NCBI RefSeq assembly: GCF_030409835.1
Contig: NZ_JAUFQO010000016.1
Span: forward strand, 62,001-126,000
From: Lutimonas halocynthiae
GTDB lineage: Bacteria > Bacteroidota > Bacteroidia > Flavobacteriales > Flavobacteriaceae
Direction: 5' to 3'
Length of the DNA stretch: 64,000 bases
Numbering within the stretch: the first letter of the stretch is position 1; each line of letters starts with the position of its first letter. The notes under the pieces are model-generated. The model was not told the origin of the DNA. It did not search any database and was given only the letters and a program-made list of their open reading frames with translations. A program made the translations under genes and the position numbers. Shown in pieces: positions 42,007 to 50,103 of this stretch.

Positions 42007-44493
42007 ATGCTACGTGCAGGATCATTCTCTATTTATTTTAAAAAGCTGGCTATCAATTTTATAAACGTCATATTACCCATTCCGCTTCAAAAACTGTTTA
42101 CATATCGTATAACAGAAGCAGAGGCAGGTTTTGTAAAAATTGGTACAAGGGTGGCTGTCCCTTTTGGAAAGTCTAAAATTTATACGGCCATTGTTTTTGA
42201 AATACATTCTGAAGAGCCCAAAGCATATGAAGCCAAAGAGATCTTTCAGATTCTTGATGAGACGCCTATTATTTCAATGATTCAATTAAAGCATTGGCAG
42301 TGGATTGCTTCTTATTATATGTGCTCTTTAGGAGATGTATTACGCGCTTCTTTACCCAAAGCTTTTTTACTCGAAAGTGAGACCCTGGTATTAAAAAATG
42401 CAGCTTTTGAAGAGGTATCTGTATTAAATGATGATGAATTTCTCATCTGGGAAGCACTGGAACATCAGTCTAAGTTGAAAATTCAGGATATTATTAAAAT
42501 CCTGGATAGAAAAGGCGTTTTAGCAGTAGTTAATGGATTGCTATCAAAGGAGGCGATTGAAGTGAAGGAGGAGATCTATGAGCAATACAAACCCAAATTC
42601 GTAAAATACCTTGATTTACATGCAAATTATGCATCAGAAGACAGGCTTCATGGTCTTTTAGATGGGCTAAGTAAAGCGCCTAAGCAACGAGAGGCCATGT
42701 TAAACTTCTTTCAATTGAAACACGGGAATGACGACCCGATTTTAATGAAGGATCTTTTGAAAAAAGGGATTACTGCATCTATTATTAAGGCCTTGGTTCA
42801 GAAAGAAGTTTTCGAGGTGACACAAGTCAGGGAAGATCGGGTATCATTTGATACTGATATACAACCTATTCATCAGCTTAATGAGCACCAATTAAAGGCT
42901 TATGATGAGATTAAGGAAGTTTTTAGCCAAAAGGAAGTGTGTTTACTTCATGGGATAACTTCAAGCGGGAAAACGGAGATTTACTCTCATTTGATGGCGG
43001 AAACCTTAAAGCAAGGGAAGCAGGTACTTTATCTATTACCAGAAATTGCGCTAACCACTCATATCATTAATAGGTTACAACATTTTTTCGGAGACAAAAT
43101 ATCAGTGTTTCATTCGAGGTATTCGGTGGATGAAAGAGTTGAGGTCTGGAATAACCTTATTTCAAATTCTAACAAGGCTCAGATCATCTTAGGGGCCAGG
43201 TCATCGGTTTTATTACCATTTAGTAACTTAGGCTTGGTTATAGTTGATGAAGAGCATGAGACGTCCTTTAAACAGTTTGAACCTTCTCCAAGATATCATG
43301 CCAGAGACTCGGCTATTATGCTTGGTCATTTACATAAAGCCAAAGTGCTTTTAGGAAGTGCTACACCTTCTGTCGAAACCTATTATAATGCCAAGCAGAA
43401 AAAATATGGTTATGTTGAATTGAATAAGCGATATAAAGACATTCAACTACCTGAAATTGAATTGGTTGACATAAAAGAGAAGCATAGGAAAAAACGAATG
43501 AAAGGTCATTTTTCTGATAGGTTGTTACTATTAATGGAAGAGGCTTTGGCTGAGAAAGAACAAATAATTCTTTTTCAAAACAGACGTGGATTTTCGCCTA
43601 TAGTAGAATGCAGTACTTGTGGTATTGCGCCTCAATGCCCTAATTGCGATGTCAGTTTAACTTTTCATAAGTTTAATAATGAACTGAGATGTCATTATTG
43701 CGGACACCATCAAACGCTCCCTAAAACCTGCCCAGCCTGTGAAAACCCAACACTTGATTCAAAAGGTTTCGGTACCGAGCAGATTGAGTTAGAACTGAAA
43801 GAACTATTTCCGGACACGAAAGTAGCGCGTATGGATCTCGACACAACAAGAGGTAAATATGGATATCAAAAACTATTGCAATCTTTTCATGATCATGAAA
43901 TTGATATTCTTGTAGGAACTCAAATGCTGACGAAAGGATTAGATTTTAAGAATGTTACGTTGGTTGGTGTGCTTAACGCGGATAATTTATTGAACTTCCC
44001 TGATTTTAGAGCCCATGAGCGAACCTATCAATTGATGGTTCAGGTATCGGGGAGGGCAGGCCGTGATCAAAAAAGAGGTAAAGTTGCTATCCAGAGTTTT
44101 AACCCATATCATCAGGTTTTGCAACAAGTTACTACTCACGATTATGAGACCATGTATCAGGATCAATTAAATGAACGCCATCAGTTTCATTATCCACCTT
44201 TGGTAAGGCTGGTCAGAATTGTATTAAAACACAAGGACTTTATTAAGGTTGATGCCGCAGCGAATTGGATGGGCAGGTCATTAGTCAATTCATTTGGTGA
44301 TCAGGTTTTAGGTCCTACGAGCCCGTCAATTGGGAGGATTAGAAATAAGTATATCAAATCAATTCTAATCAAGTTGCCACCGAATATTGCTTTAAAACAA
44401 TCCAAAGGTCAAATTCAAAAAATCAGAGATTCGTTTATGTCAATACCTGATTATAGAGCCGTTCAGGTTATAGTGGATGTAGATTGTTATTGA
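42007..44493 (+). CDS. priA: Primosomal protein N' (PriA replication-restart helicase)
   Basis: 828 aa DEAH helicase that reloads the replisome at stalled forks. The N-terminal DNA-binding domain starts FINVILPIPLQKLFTYRI. Walker A is GITSSGKT near residue 316, with VDEEHETSFKQ near residue 414. Eight cysteines between residues ~535 and 578 (CSTCG, CPNC, CHYCG, CPACE) form two zinc sites. The C-terminal half ends MSIPDYRAVQVIVDVDC. The ATG used adds ~16 residues before the conserved start, but no later start codon is suitable. Its stop overlaps the convergent hydroxylase gene by seven bases. Confidence 0.95.
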   Translation: MLRAGSFSIYFKKLAINFINVILPIPLQKLFTYRITEAEAGFVKIGTRVAVPFGKSKIYTAIVFEIHSEEPKAYEAKEIFQILDETPIISMIQLKHWQWIASYYMCSLGDVLRASLPKAFLLESETLVLKNAAFEEVSVLNDDEFLIWEALEHQSKLKIQDIIKILDRKGVLAVVNGLLSKEAIEVKEEIYEQYKPKFVKYLDLHANYASEDRLHGLLDGLSKAPKQREAMLNFFQLKHGNDDPILMKDLLKKGITASIIKALVQKEVFEVTQVREDRVSFDTDIQPIHQLNEHQLKAYDEIKEVFSQKEVCLLHGITSSGKTEIYSHLMAETLKQGKQVLYLLPEIALTTHIINRLQHFFGDKISVFHSRYSVDERVEVWNNLISNSNKAQIILGARSSVLLPFSNLGLVIVDEEHETSFKQFEPSPRYHARDSAIMLGHLHKAKVLLGSATPSVETYYNAKQKKYGYVELNKRYKDIQLPEIELVDIKEKHRKKRMKGHFSDRLLLLMEEALAEKEQIILFQNRRGFSPIVECSTCGIAPQCPNCDVSLTFHKFNNELRCHYCGHHQTLPKTCPACENPTLDSKGFGTEQIELELKELFPDTKVARMDLDTTRGKYGYQKLLQSFHDHEIDILVGTQMLTKGLDFKNVTLVGVLNADNLLNFPDFRAHERTYQLMVQVSGRAGRDQKRGKVAIQSFNPYHQVLQQVTTHDYETMYQDQLNERHQFHYPPLVRLVRIVLKHKDFIKVDAAANWMGRSLVNSFGDQVLGPTSPSIGRIRNKYIKSILIKLPPNIALKQSKGQIQKIRDSFMSIPDYRAVQVIVDVDCY

Positions 44494-45386
44494 TTTTTCT
44501 CCCACTCATTTCGAAGATCTGAAGAAACTAAACCACTTCCATCATGCTTCCATCCCGGAGGTTTATAAAAATATTTGATTTTATTGAGAAGCGTTGTTTT
44601 GGAGTTGATGGCATCTTTAAACATCAGGTACCATTCCATAAAGGCAATTTTAACAGGATTATAGGTGTCAATATTCTTGACCAGCCCGTATATAGGAACT
44701 TCGACTTCAGGTTCAAAAGTGCCAAACATTTTATCCCAGATAATGAGTATCCCGGCATGATTCCTATCCAGATATTGAGGATTTGTAGCATGATGTACCC
44801 TGTGATGGGAAGGGGTGTTGAAAACAGCTTCAAACCATTTTGGCAGTTTCTTAATAAGTTCTGTGTGAATCCAATATTGGTATAAGAGGCTGATAGACAT
44901 CTGAGCAAGGATCATCGCAGGATGAAAGCCTAGAAAAGCCATCGGTACCCAAAAAATAAAAGAAGTAAAACTTCCAGACCAGGTTTGTCTTAAGGCTGTG
45001 CTGAGGTTGTACCTTTTTGATGAATGATGTACCACGTGTGAAGCCCAAAAGAACCGATTCTCATGGCTTATCCTGTGAAACCAATAATAACAAAAATCAT
45101 CAGCAAAGAAAACAAGCAACCAAGCCCACCAAGTAAACGGTATGGTAAAAACACGCAAATTTAAATAGATAAAAGTAAGGGCTGAGAGCACCAAGGCTTT
45201 TGCCAGTAAACCGATAAAAACATTTCCTAATCCCATAGAGATCGAGGCAGCAGCATCTTTAAACGTATAGGATGCCATCTGCTTTTTACTCGTCACAATG
45301 ATTTCAATAATCAGGGTGATTATAAAAAATGGAATTGCATAATGAATGATGTTGGGTATTTCAGGTATGTGAATTGCAAGATCCAT
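44487..45386 (-). CDS. Sterol desaturase/fatty acid hydroxylase-family di-iron membrane protein
   Basis: 299 aa with several membrane helices and the histidine clusters of the family: HRISHENRFFWASHVVHHSS and HRVHHATNPQYLDRNHAG. These ligate a di-iron centre that hydroxylates or desaturates lipids using oxygen. The bacterial substrate is unknown and may be a carotenoid, hopanoid or fatty acid. The protein starts MDLAIHIPEIPNIIHYAIPF. Upstream lies the palindrome-rich region 45461-45578. Confidence 0.88.
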   Translation of the reverse strand: MDLAIHIPEIPNIIHYAIPFFIITLIIEIIVTSKKQMASYTFKDAAASISMGLGNVFIGLLAKALVLSALTFIYLNLRVFTIPFTWWAWLLVFFADDFCYYWFHRISHENRFFWASHVVHHSSKRYNLSTALRQTWSGSFTSFIFWVPMAFLGFHPAMILAQMSISLLYQYWIHTELIKKLPKWFEAVFNTPSHHRVHHATNPQYLDRNHAGILIIWDKMFGTFEPEVEVPIYGLVKNIDTYNPVKIAFMEWYLMFKDAINSKTTLLNKIKYFYKPPGWKHDGSGLVSSDLRNEWEKNQ

Positions 45387-45460
45387 AGTTGTTATCAGGT
45401 GTCAATTTTACAATAATTAAACTCAATAACAAAATATGCCTGATGATTTTTATGAGAGGC

Positions 45461-45578
45461 GAAGGGTTCGGAGGTGAAGCCTTCATCTCCGAACCCTTCA
45501 GAAGAAACGGGTGATCGGAGGTGAGGTGCTCACCTCCGATCACCTCACCTCCGATCACCTCAGCTCCGAACCCTTCAG
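45461..45578. repeat. Nested palindromes with 15-base direct repeats
   Basis: A GC-richer 118-base block in an AT-rich spacer. Hairpin 1 pairs GAAGGGTTCGGAG (45461-45473) with CTCCGAACCCTTC (45487-45499) and continues inward across a G-T wobble to 19 pairs. Hairpin 2 pairs GTGATCGGAGGTGAG (45511-45525) perfectly with CTCACCTCCGATCAC (45529-45543). CTCACCTCCGATCAC is repeated directly at 45544-45558. CTCCGAACCCTTCAG recurs at 45487-45501 and 45564-45578, so hairpin 1's left arm can pair with either copy. No poly-T follows. Confidence 0.9.
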
Positions 45579-45617
45579 TAAATGCAAGGTTAATCCAAAG
45601 TTTGAGAAAAATAGCCA

Positions 45618-45648
45618 TAAAAAAAACCCGCTCTAATGAACGGGTTTT
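45618..45648 (-). terminator. Rho-independent terminator of the rpsF-rpsR-rplI operon
   Basis: AAAACCCG (45623-45630) pairs with CGGGTTTT (45641-45648) around a 10-base loop. The A-run just upstream on the plus strand is a T-run on the minus strand. It lies 34 bases past the rplI stop. Confidence 0.85.
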
Positions 45649-45681
45649 AAAATAGAAGGTTGTCAACAACCTATTGAGAAA

Positions 45682-46131
45682 TTACTTTTCAGCAACAACT
45701 TCAAAAGGAAGTTCAACAATAACGTCTCTGTGTAATCTTACAGAAGCATTATATTTCCCTAATCTTTTTACAATACCACCAGCGATGGTAATGAACTTTT
45801 TCTCTATTTCCTGACCTTCAGCAGCAACAGCCTCAGCTACATTTGCATTACTGATAGATCCGAATAATTTATCTCCTTCACCTGTCTTAGCAGTGATTTT
45901 CAATTCTAGAGCTTTTAGTGCTTCAGCAGCTTTGTTCGCTTCTTTAACAACGTTTTGCTCTTTGTAAGCTCTTTGCTTTAATGTTTCAGCCAAAACCTTC
46001 TTTGCTGAACTAGTAGCCAATACCGCTTGTCCTTTAGGGATTAGAAAGTTACGTCCATATCCGTTTTTTACGGTCACAACGTCATCTTTAAATCCTAAGT
46101 TAGCTACGTCTTGTTTTAATATCAATTCCAT
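45682..46131 (-). CDS. rplI: 50S ribosomal protein L9
   Basis: 149 aa with the N-terminal signature MELILKQDVANLGFKDDVVTVKNGYGRNFLIPKGQAVLAT and the long central helix (EQNVVKEANKAAEALKALELKITAKTGEGDKLFGS), followed by the C-terminal rRNA-binding domain. Length and sequence are typical. It is the last gene of the operon, 13 bases after rpsR. Confidence 0.97.
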   Translation of the reverse strand: MELILKQDVANLGFKDDVVTVKNGYGRNFLIPKGQAVLATSSAKKVLAETLKQRAYKEQNVVKEANKAAEALKALELKITAKTGEGDKLFGSISNANVAEAVAAEGQEIEKKFITIAGGIVKRLGKYNASVRLHRDVIVELPFEVVAEK

Positions 46132-46144
46132 ACTATCCGGTTTA

Positions 46145-46441
46145 TTATTTTAACATATCACCTACATATGGCATTAAAGCCAAATGACGCGCTCTTTTAA
46201 TTGCCTGAGAAACTTTACGTTGGTATTTCAACGAAGTTCCGGTTAACCTACGAGGTAAAATTTTACCTTGTTCGTTCACTAAGTACATCAAAAAGTCTGC
46301 ATCTTTATAATCAATATATTTGATACCGTTCTTTTTAAAACGACAATACTTAACTTTTACCTTAGTATCTATCTCTAAAGGAGTAAGATATCTTATCTCT
46401 CCTTTACTTCCGCCTTTTGCTTGTTGTTCTAATGTTGCCAT
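46145..46441 (-). CDS. rpsR: 30S ribosomal protein S18
   Basis: 98 aa with the core motif [32 protein letters not shown]. The N-terminal ~35 residues are longer than in E. coli S18, as is usual in Bacteroidota. Its ATG overlaps the rpsF stop as TAATG. Confidence 0.97.
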   Translation of the reverse strand: MATLEQQAKGGSKGEIRYLTPLEIDTKVKVKYCRFKKNGIKYIDYKDADFLMYLVNEQGKILPRRLTGTSLKYQRKVSQAIKRARHLALMPYVGDMLK

Positions 46442-46788
46442 TATTTTTTAGCCTTACTTGGTTTAACTCTTTCTTTTCTTTTCTCAGCCCAGGCAACAGC
46501 ATGCTTATCTAACCTTACAGTTAAATACCTCATGATGCTATCATCTCTTCTAAATTCAAGCTCGTACGCAGAGATTGCTTCTCCAGGACATTTGAATTCA
46601 AATAAATGATAAAATCCGGTTTTTTTCTTTTGGATTGGATAGGCGAGTTTTTTCAAGCCCCAATCTTCTTTCCAAATCATTTCGGCACCTTTAGAAACCA
46701 AGTAGTCGTTAAACTTCTTTACTGTTTCCTTTACCTGTGTATCAGATAAAACGGGATTCAAAATGAAAACAGTTTCGTAATGATTCAT
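46441..46788 (-). CDS. rpsF: 30S ribosomal protein S6
   Basis: 115 aa with the S6 opening [16 protein letters not shown] and the conserved [22 protein letters not shown] block. A lysine-rich tail follows. First gene of the rpsF-rpsR-rplI operon, with a TAnnTTTG promoter element about 36 bases upstream. Confidence 0.97.
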   Translation of the reverse strand: MNHYETVFILNPVLSDTQVKETVKKFNDYLVSKGAEMIWKEDWGLKKLAYPIQKKKTGFYHLFEFKCPGEAISAYELEFRRDDSIMRYLTVRLDKHAVAWAEKRKERVKPSKAKK

Positions 46789-46823
46789 AATAATAACTAT
46801 TAAATTGTTAATTTTTAAGCGTG

Positions 46824-46831
46824 CAAATATA
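46824..46831 (-). promoter_or_regulatory. -7 element of the rpsF operon
   Basis: TATATTTG on the minus strand, an exact TAnnTTTG match, 36 bases before the rpsF ATG. No clear -33 TTTG at the standard spacing. Confidence 0.45.
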
Positions 46832-46853
46832 CAACATTATTTTTGTTTTTGAT

Positions 46854-46861
46854 TACTTTTG
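46854..46861 (+). promoter_or_regulatory. -7 element of the DUF6495 gene
   Basis: TACTTTTG on the plus strand matches TAnnTTTG and lies about 58 bases before the ATG. An overlapping TATTTTTG at 46838-46845 is another candidate. Confidence 0.4.
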
Positions 46862-46918
46862 CATTTTTATAATAATTAATTAGCCAGTAGTGCGAAGGGT
46901 TAATAAGAATTGAAAACT

Positions 46919-47398
46919 ATGATGAAATATGCTAAGCTCACCAAAGAGCAGTTTGAAGAGTTAAATGAAGAATTTGCAGTTTTTTTGGCAGCCCAAAGTA
47001 TCGATGGGAAGGAGTGGACCAAGATTAAAGAGGAAAAACCAGAATTAGCAGAAAAGCAGCTTGAAGTGTTTAGTGATTTTGTTTGGGAAAAAGTCTTGAA
47101 TAAAACAGGTTATTTGGAGCACTTTTCAAAAGATGCTGTCAATCTTTTTAAATGCAATGAAAAGGACATGGAAAGGATTGTAGTCAAGGTGAATAAAGAA
47201 GGGATTAATTTATTGAACACTACTGATTTTGATTGGTTTGTAGACAATTCCAAGGATCCCCGAATAGAATATTTAAAAGGGAAAAAGGCTTATGCTGCTG
47301 ATAAGAATCAGGAAATATTTGATGTAATACAAAAAGGAGGTGTAGTATCTGATGGTAAATTATTTGAAGCCATTCACAAAATGCTTGCCGCGAATTAA
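46919..47398 (+). CDS. DUF6495 family protein
   Basis: About 159 aa, soluble, no signal peptide. The sequence MMKYAKLTKEQFEELNEEFAVFLAAQSID and the tail EIFDVIQKGGVVSDGKLFEAIHKMLAAN match DUF6495, a family of unknown function found in Flavobacteriia. The tandem ATGs at 46919 and 46922 are both possible starts; an upstream TTG at 46910 is less likely. It converges on the sirtuin gene, whose stop it overlaps by four bases. Confidence 0.8.
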   Translation: MMKYAKLTKEQFEELNEEFAVFLAAQSIDGKEWTKIKEEKPELAEKQLEVFSDFVWEKVLNKTGYLEHFSKDAVNLFKCNEKDMERIVVKVNKEGINLLNTTDFDWFVDNSKDPRIEYLKGKKAYAADKNQEIFDVIQKGGVVSDGKLFEAIHKMLAAN

Positions 47399-48078
47399 AG
47401 GCTTATCAATCCCATGAATTTTTCCATGCCAATTGTTGCCTTTTCAGGGATGATTGTCAGGTTTTCAAATGCCGATGAATTAATGGCAGGTCTCGGATCT
47501 ATAAAATAGATGGGAACCTGAGATTTGATATAGTTTATCAGGCTGGCTGCAGGGTAAACCTGCATTGAAGTTCCAATGATTAACAACATGTCTGCTTCAG
47601 CGGTGATCTCTATTGCTCTTTCCAGCATAGGGACTGCTTCTCCAAACCAAACAATATGTGGTCTTAACTGGCTGTTCAATTCGCAAAGATCACCTTTGTT
47701 TAAATCGTCTTCCCAACTATAAACTAGTTCTTCGTTTAAGGTGCTTCTTACTTTGCGCAGTTCTCCGTGCAGATGTAAAACATTTTTACTACCTGCTCGC
47801 TCATGCAAATCATCAACATTTTGTGTTACAATTTTCACTTGATGGGTTGCTTGTAATTGTGCCAGTGATTCATGACCATAATTAGGCTCAACTTCCAAGA
47901 GTTGCTTCCTTCTTTGGTTGTAAAAATCAAGAACAAGATCCTGATCTCGATACCAACCTTCAGGAGAGGCTACATCCATTACATTATGGCCTTCCCAAAG
48001 GCCATCTGCATCCCTAAAAGTGTTGATGCCACTCTCTGCACTCATGCCTGCTCCAGTAAGTACCACAAGCTTTTTCAT
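47395..48078 (-). CDS. cobB: NAD-dependent protein deacylase (sirtuin, class III type)
   Basis: 227 aa SIR2 domain. NAD-binding motifs are LTGAGMSAESGINTFRD, TQNVDDLHERAG and the catalytic His in LHLHGEL (H104). Y53 and R56 (DFYNQRR) are the Tyr-x2-Arg pair that marks class III desuccinylases/demalonylases such as CobB and SIRT5. The four zinc cysteines normally found between the His motif and VWFGE are absent: that stretch (LRKVRSTLNEELVYSWE...) has only one Cys. Such zinc-less sirtuins exist in Bacteroidota. It is three bases after the GlmU-family gene. Confidence 0.9.
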   Translation of the reverse strand: MKKLVVLTGAGMSAESGINTFRDADGLWEGHNVMDVASPEGWYRDQDLVLDFYNQRRKQLLEVEPNYGHESLAQLQATHQVKIVTQNVDDLHERAGSKNVLHLHGELRKVRSTLNEELVYSWEDDLNKGDLCELNSQLRPHIVWFGEAVPMLERAIEITAEADMLLIIGTSMQVYPAASLINYIKSQVPIYFIDPRPAINSSAFENLTIIPEKATIGMEKFMGLISL

Positions 48079-48081
48079 AGA

Positions 48082-49254
48082 CTATTTTGATCTATATTTA
48101 GAAGAGACCTCAAATATGTGTTCCATGATTTTTTGATCTTCTGCAGTAAATTCTTCATTTTTTCTCCTCATTACAAGATCCATCGTTTCAAATGCTTTCA
48201 CTAATGAATAGGTTTTAAGCCCTGCTGCACCGCCCCAGGAGAAAGAAGGAATAAAATTTCTAGGAAAATTACTTCCATATATGTTTGAACTTACGCCAAC
48301 TACGGTACCTGTGTTGAACATTGTATTGATACCACACTTTGAGTGATCTGCCATGATCAATCCGCAAAACTGAAGGCCAGTATCTACAAACCGCTCCTCA
48401 GCATACCCCCAGACCTTAACATTGGCATAATTGTTTTTTAGATTTGAATTATTTGAATCAGCTCCAATGTTGCACCATTCTCCAATAACTGCATTGCCGA
48501 GGTATCCATCATGCCCCTTGCTACAATAACCAGAAAGGATCGCATTATTAACTTCTCCACCTATCTTACATTTTGGGCCCAGTGTTGTTGGCCCGTAAAC
48601 TTTTGTTCCCATTTTCACGACTGAATAGGCACCCATGGCAAAGGGTCCTCTGATCATTGAACCTTCTTGTACTTCTGCATTTTTACCAATGTATATTGCT
48701 CCTTTATTGGCATTAAGCACAGCAATTTCAATGTCGACATCAGGTTCTAAAAATATTCGTTCCTTGTTCATACAATGAATAGTTTCAGGAATAGGAGCCG
48801 ATTCTCTGCCTTCAGTAATCAGATCAAAATCAGCTTCTAAAGCCACGCCATTATTCGAAAACAAATCCCAGCTATGTTTTATTTGAATCAAGTCTTCTGC
48901 ATATTCATATTTATGAAATGTTTCAAAATCTATCTCTTCTTGTTCTTTTGCAAAGAAAGCAATTAGCTCGCCAGATTTGTAAATAGCCTCAGACGCTTTA
49001 AGCTTGCTAACCATTTCGACAAGACTTAAAGTAGGTAGGAAAGAAGCATTTATCATAATGTTTTCTTCCATTTCAACCATAGGAAATTTATCAGAAAGGT
49101 ATTCCTCTGTAACGGTTGTAGTAGTAAAACCTAAATGTTTTTCCCATTTTTCTCTGATGGTCAGTATGCCAATCCTAAGATCAGCTACAGGCTTTGTAAA
49201 GGTGAGGGGGAGTAAATTATCCCTGTATTCACCATCAAATAAAATATAATTCAT
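48082..49254 (-). CDS. GlmU-family putative sugar nucleotidyltransferase (NTP_transf_4 + left-handed beta-helix)
   Basis: 390 aa. The N-terminal ~180 residues (MNYILFDGEYRDNLLPLTFTKPVADLRIGILTIREKW) are the NTP_transf_4 domain, which lacks the glycine-rich GxGTRM loop of classical nucleotidyltransferases. The C-terminal part holds hexapeptide repeats of a left-handed beta-helix (IGKNAEVQEGSMIRGPFAMGAYSVVKMGTKVYG, GEVNNAILSG). The family is typical of Bacteroidota and probably acts in UDP-GlcNAc or related sugar activation, but the reaction is not established from sequence. Confidence 0.85.
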   Translation of the reverse strand: MNYILFDGEYRDNLLPLTFTKPVADLRIGILTIREKWEKHLGFTTTTVTEEYLSDKFPMVEMEENIMINASFLPTLSLVEMVSKLKASEAIYKSGELIAFFAKEQEEIDFETFHKYEYAEDLIQIKHSWDLFSNNGVALEADFDLITEGRESAPIPETIHCMNKERIFLEPDVDIEIAVLNANKGAIYIGKNAEVQEGSMIRGPFAMGAYSVVKMGTKVYGPTTLGPKCKIGGEVNNAILSGYCSKGHDGYLGNAVIGEWCNIGADSNNSNLKNNYANVKVWGYAEERFVDTGLQFCGLIMADHSKCGINTMFNTGTVVGVSSNIYGSNFPRNFIPSFSWGGAAGLKTYSLVKAFETMDLVMRRKNEEFTAEDQKIMEHIFEVSSKYRSK

Positions 49255-49335
49255 GAGTCAATTTTTTTTGAGCAAATATAAGTTTTTTCGCTTTATGCTT
49301 GTTTTCATTTGAGCTAAATAATCATTGATGATCAA

Positions 49336-49395
49336 GGGGCTACTTAAGTCAGGGGCTGACTTAAGTGAAGGGGTCACTTAAGTGACCCCTTCACT
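49336..49395. repeat. Compound palindrome built from three GGGG-ACTTAAGT units
   Basis: A 32-base perfect palindrome occupies 49364-49395, half-site AGTGAAGGGGTCACTT. Immediately before it, ACTTAAGTCAG (49342-49352) pairs with CTGACTTAAGT (49356-49366) around GGG. The two hairpins share the bases 49364-49366, so they exclude one another. Three direct units of the form AGGGG-x2-3-ACTTAAGT make up the block. It lies between the GlmU-family and carbonic anhydrase genes, which diverge, and no T-run follows. Confidence 0.9.
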
Positions 49396-49432
49396 AACCA
49401 AAAAATGCTTATTTTTATTAAAACTTTATTTT

Positions 49433-50038
49433 ATGAAAACATTTACAAAAGAATTACAGGTTAAGACGAGCCCTGATGCAGCGATTGACCTACTGAAACA
49501 GGGAAATAAAAGATTTGTTGATAAAAAAAATACGGAAAGAGACTTTTTGTCTCAGGTTGACCAAACAAGTACTGGGCAATTTCCATTTGCGGCTTTGTTG
49601 AGTTGTATAGATTCAAGAGTTCCTGCAGAACTTGTTTTTGATCAGGGTATTGGTGATATTTTTAATGTAAGAGTGGCTGGAAACATTGTGAATGAAGATG
49701 TTTTGGGTTCTTTGGAGTATTCCTGTAAAGTTGCCGGATCAAAGGTTTTGGTGGTAATGGGGCATACAAAATGCGGCGCTGTCACGGCTGCTTGCAATCA
49801 CGTTGAACTGGGAAATATTACCCACTTATTAAGTAAGATCCAACCGGCCGTAGAAGTTGCCGGAAATGGAGAGGTTGATGCTGAAGCTATTGAGCGTGTT
49901 GCCTTAAAGAATATCGAGTTGTCAATTGAAAGAATTCGAAAAGAAAGCCCTATCCTGGCAGAAATGGAACAGAAGGGCGAGATAAAGATTGTAGGTGCTG
50001 TCTACGATGTAGCCAGTGGCGTAGTTTGTTTTTTCTAA
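49433..50038 (+). CDS. Beta-class carbonic anhydrase
   Basis: 201 aa. Converts CO2 and water to bicarbonate. Zinc ligands and catalytic dyad are visible: C58-I-D60-S-R62 and H111-T-K-C114-G (zinc C58, H111, C114; D60/R62 dyad), plus the conserved GNIVNEDVLGSLEYS. The start is set at the ATG at 49433 (MKTFTKELQVKTSPDAAID). An ATG 17 codons upstream would read through the palindrome block. The C-terminus, VYDVASGVVCFF, is typical of the class. Next to carB, a bicarbonate user, though on the opposite strand. Confidence 0.93.
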   Translation: MKTFTKELQVKTSPDAAIDLLKQGNKRFVDKKNTERDFLSQVDQTSTGQFPFAALLSCIDSRVPAELVFDQGIGDIFNVRVAGNIVNEDVLGSLEYSCKVAGSKVLVVMGHTKCGAVTAACNHVELGNITHLLSKIQPAVEVAGNGEVDAEAIERVALKNIELSIERIRKESPILAEMEQKGEIKIVGAVYDVASGVVCFF

Positions 50039-50050
50039 AAAAATAATATA

Positions 50051-50090
50051 AAAAAAGCCCCAAAAATTAATTTTTGGGGCTTTAATTTTT
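50051..50090. terminator. Bidirectional terminator between carbonic anhydrase and carB
   Basis: A perfect 30-base palindrome (50054-50083, half-site AAAGCCCCAAAAATT) flanked by A-runs and T-runs on both sides. It serves the two converging genes. Confidence 0.92.
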
Positions 50091-50103
50091 TTCTCAGTAA
50101 GTA

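Noticed and set aside
45027-45042. parS-like sequence TGTACCACGTGTGAAG
   Set aside because: Only 11 of 16 positions match TGTTCCACGTGGAACA and it lies inside the hydroxylase coding region.
45461-45578. CRISPR-like array
   Set aside because: The repeats are only 15 bases, palindromic and contiguous without unique spacers, and no cas gene is nearby.
45361-45669. Minus-strand open frame of about 100 codons
   Set aside because: It runs through the palindrome block and the rplI terminator; the translated repeats have no protein-like pattern.
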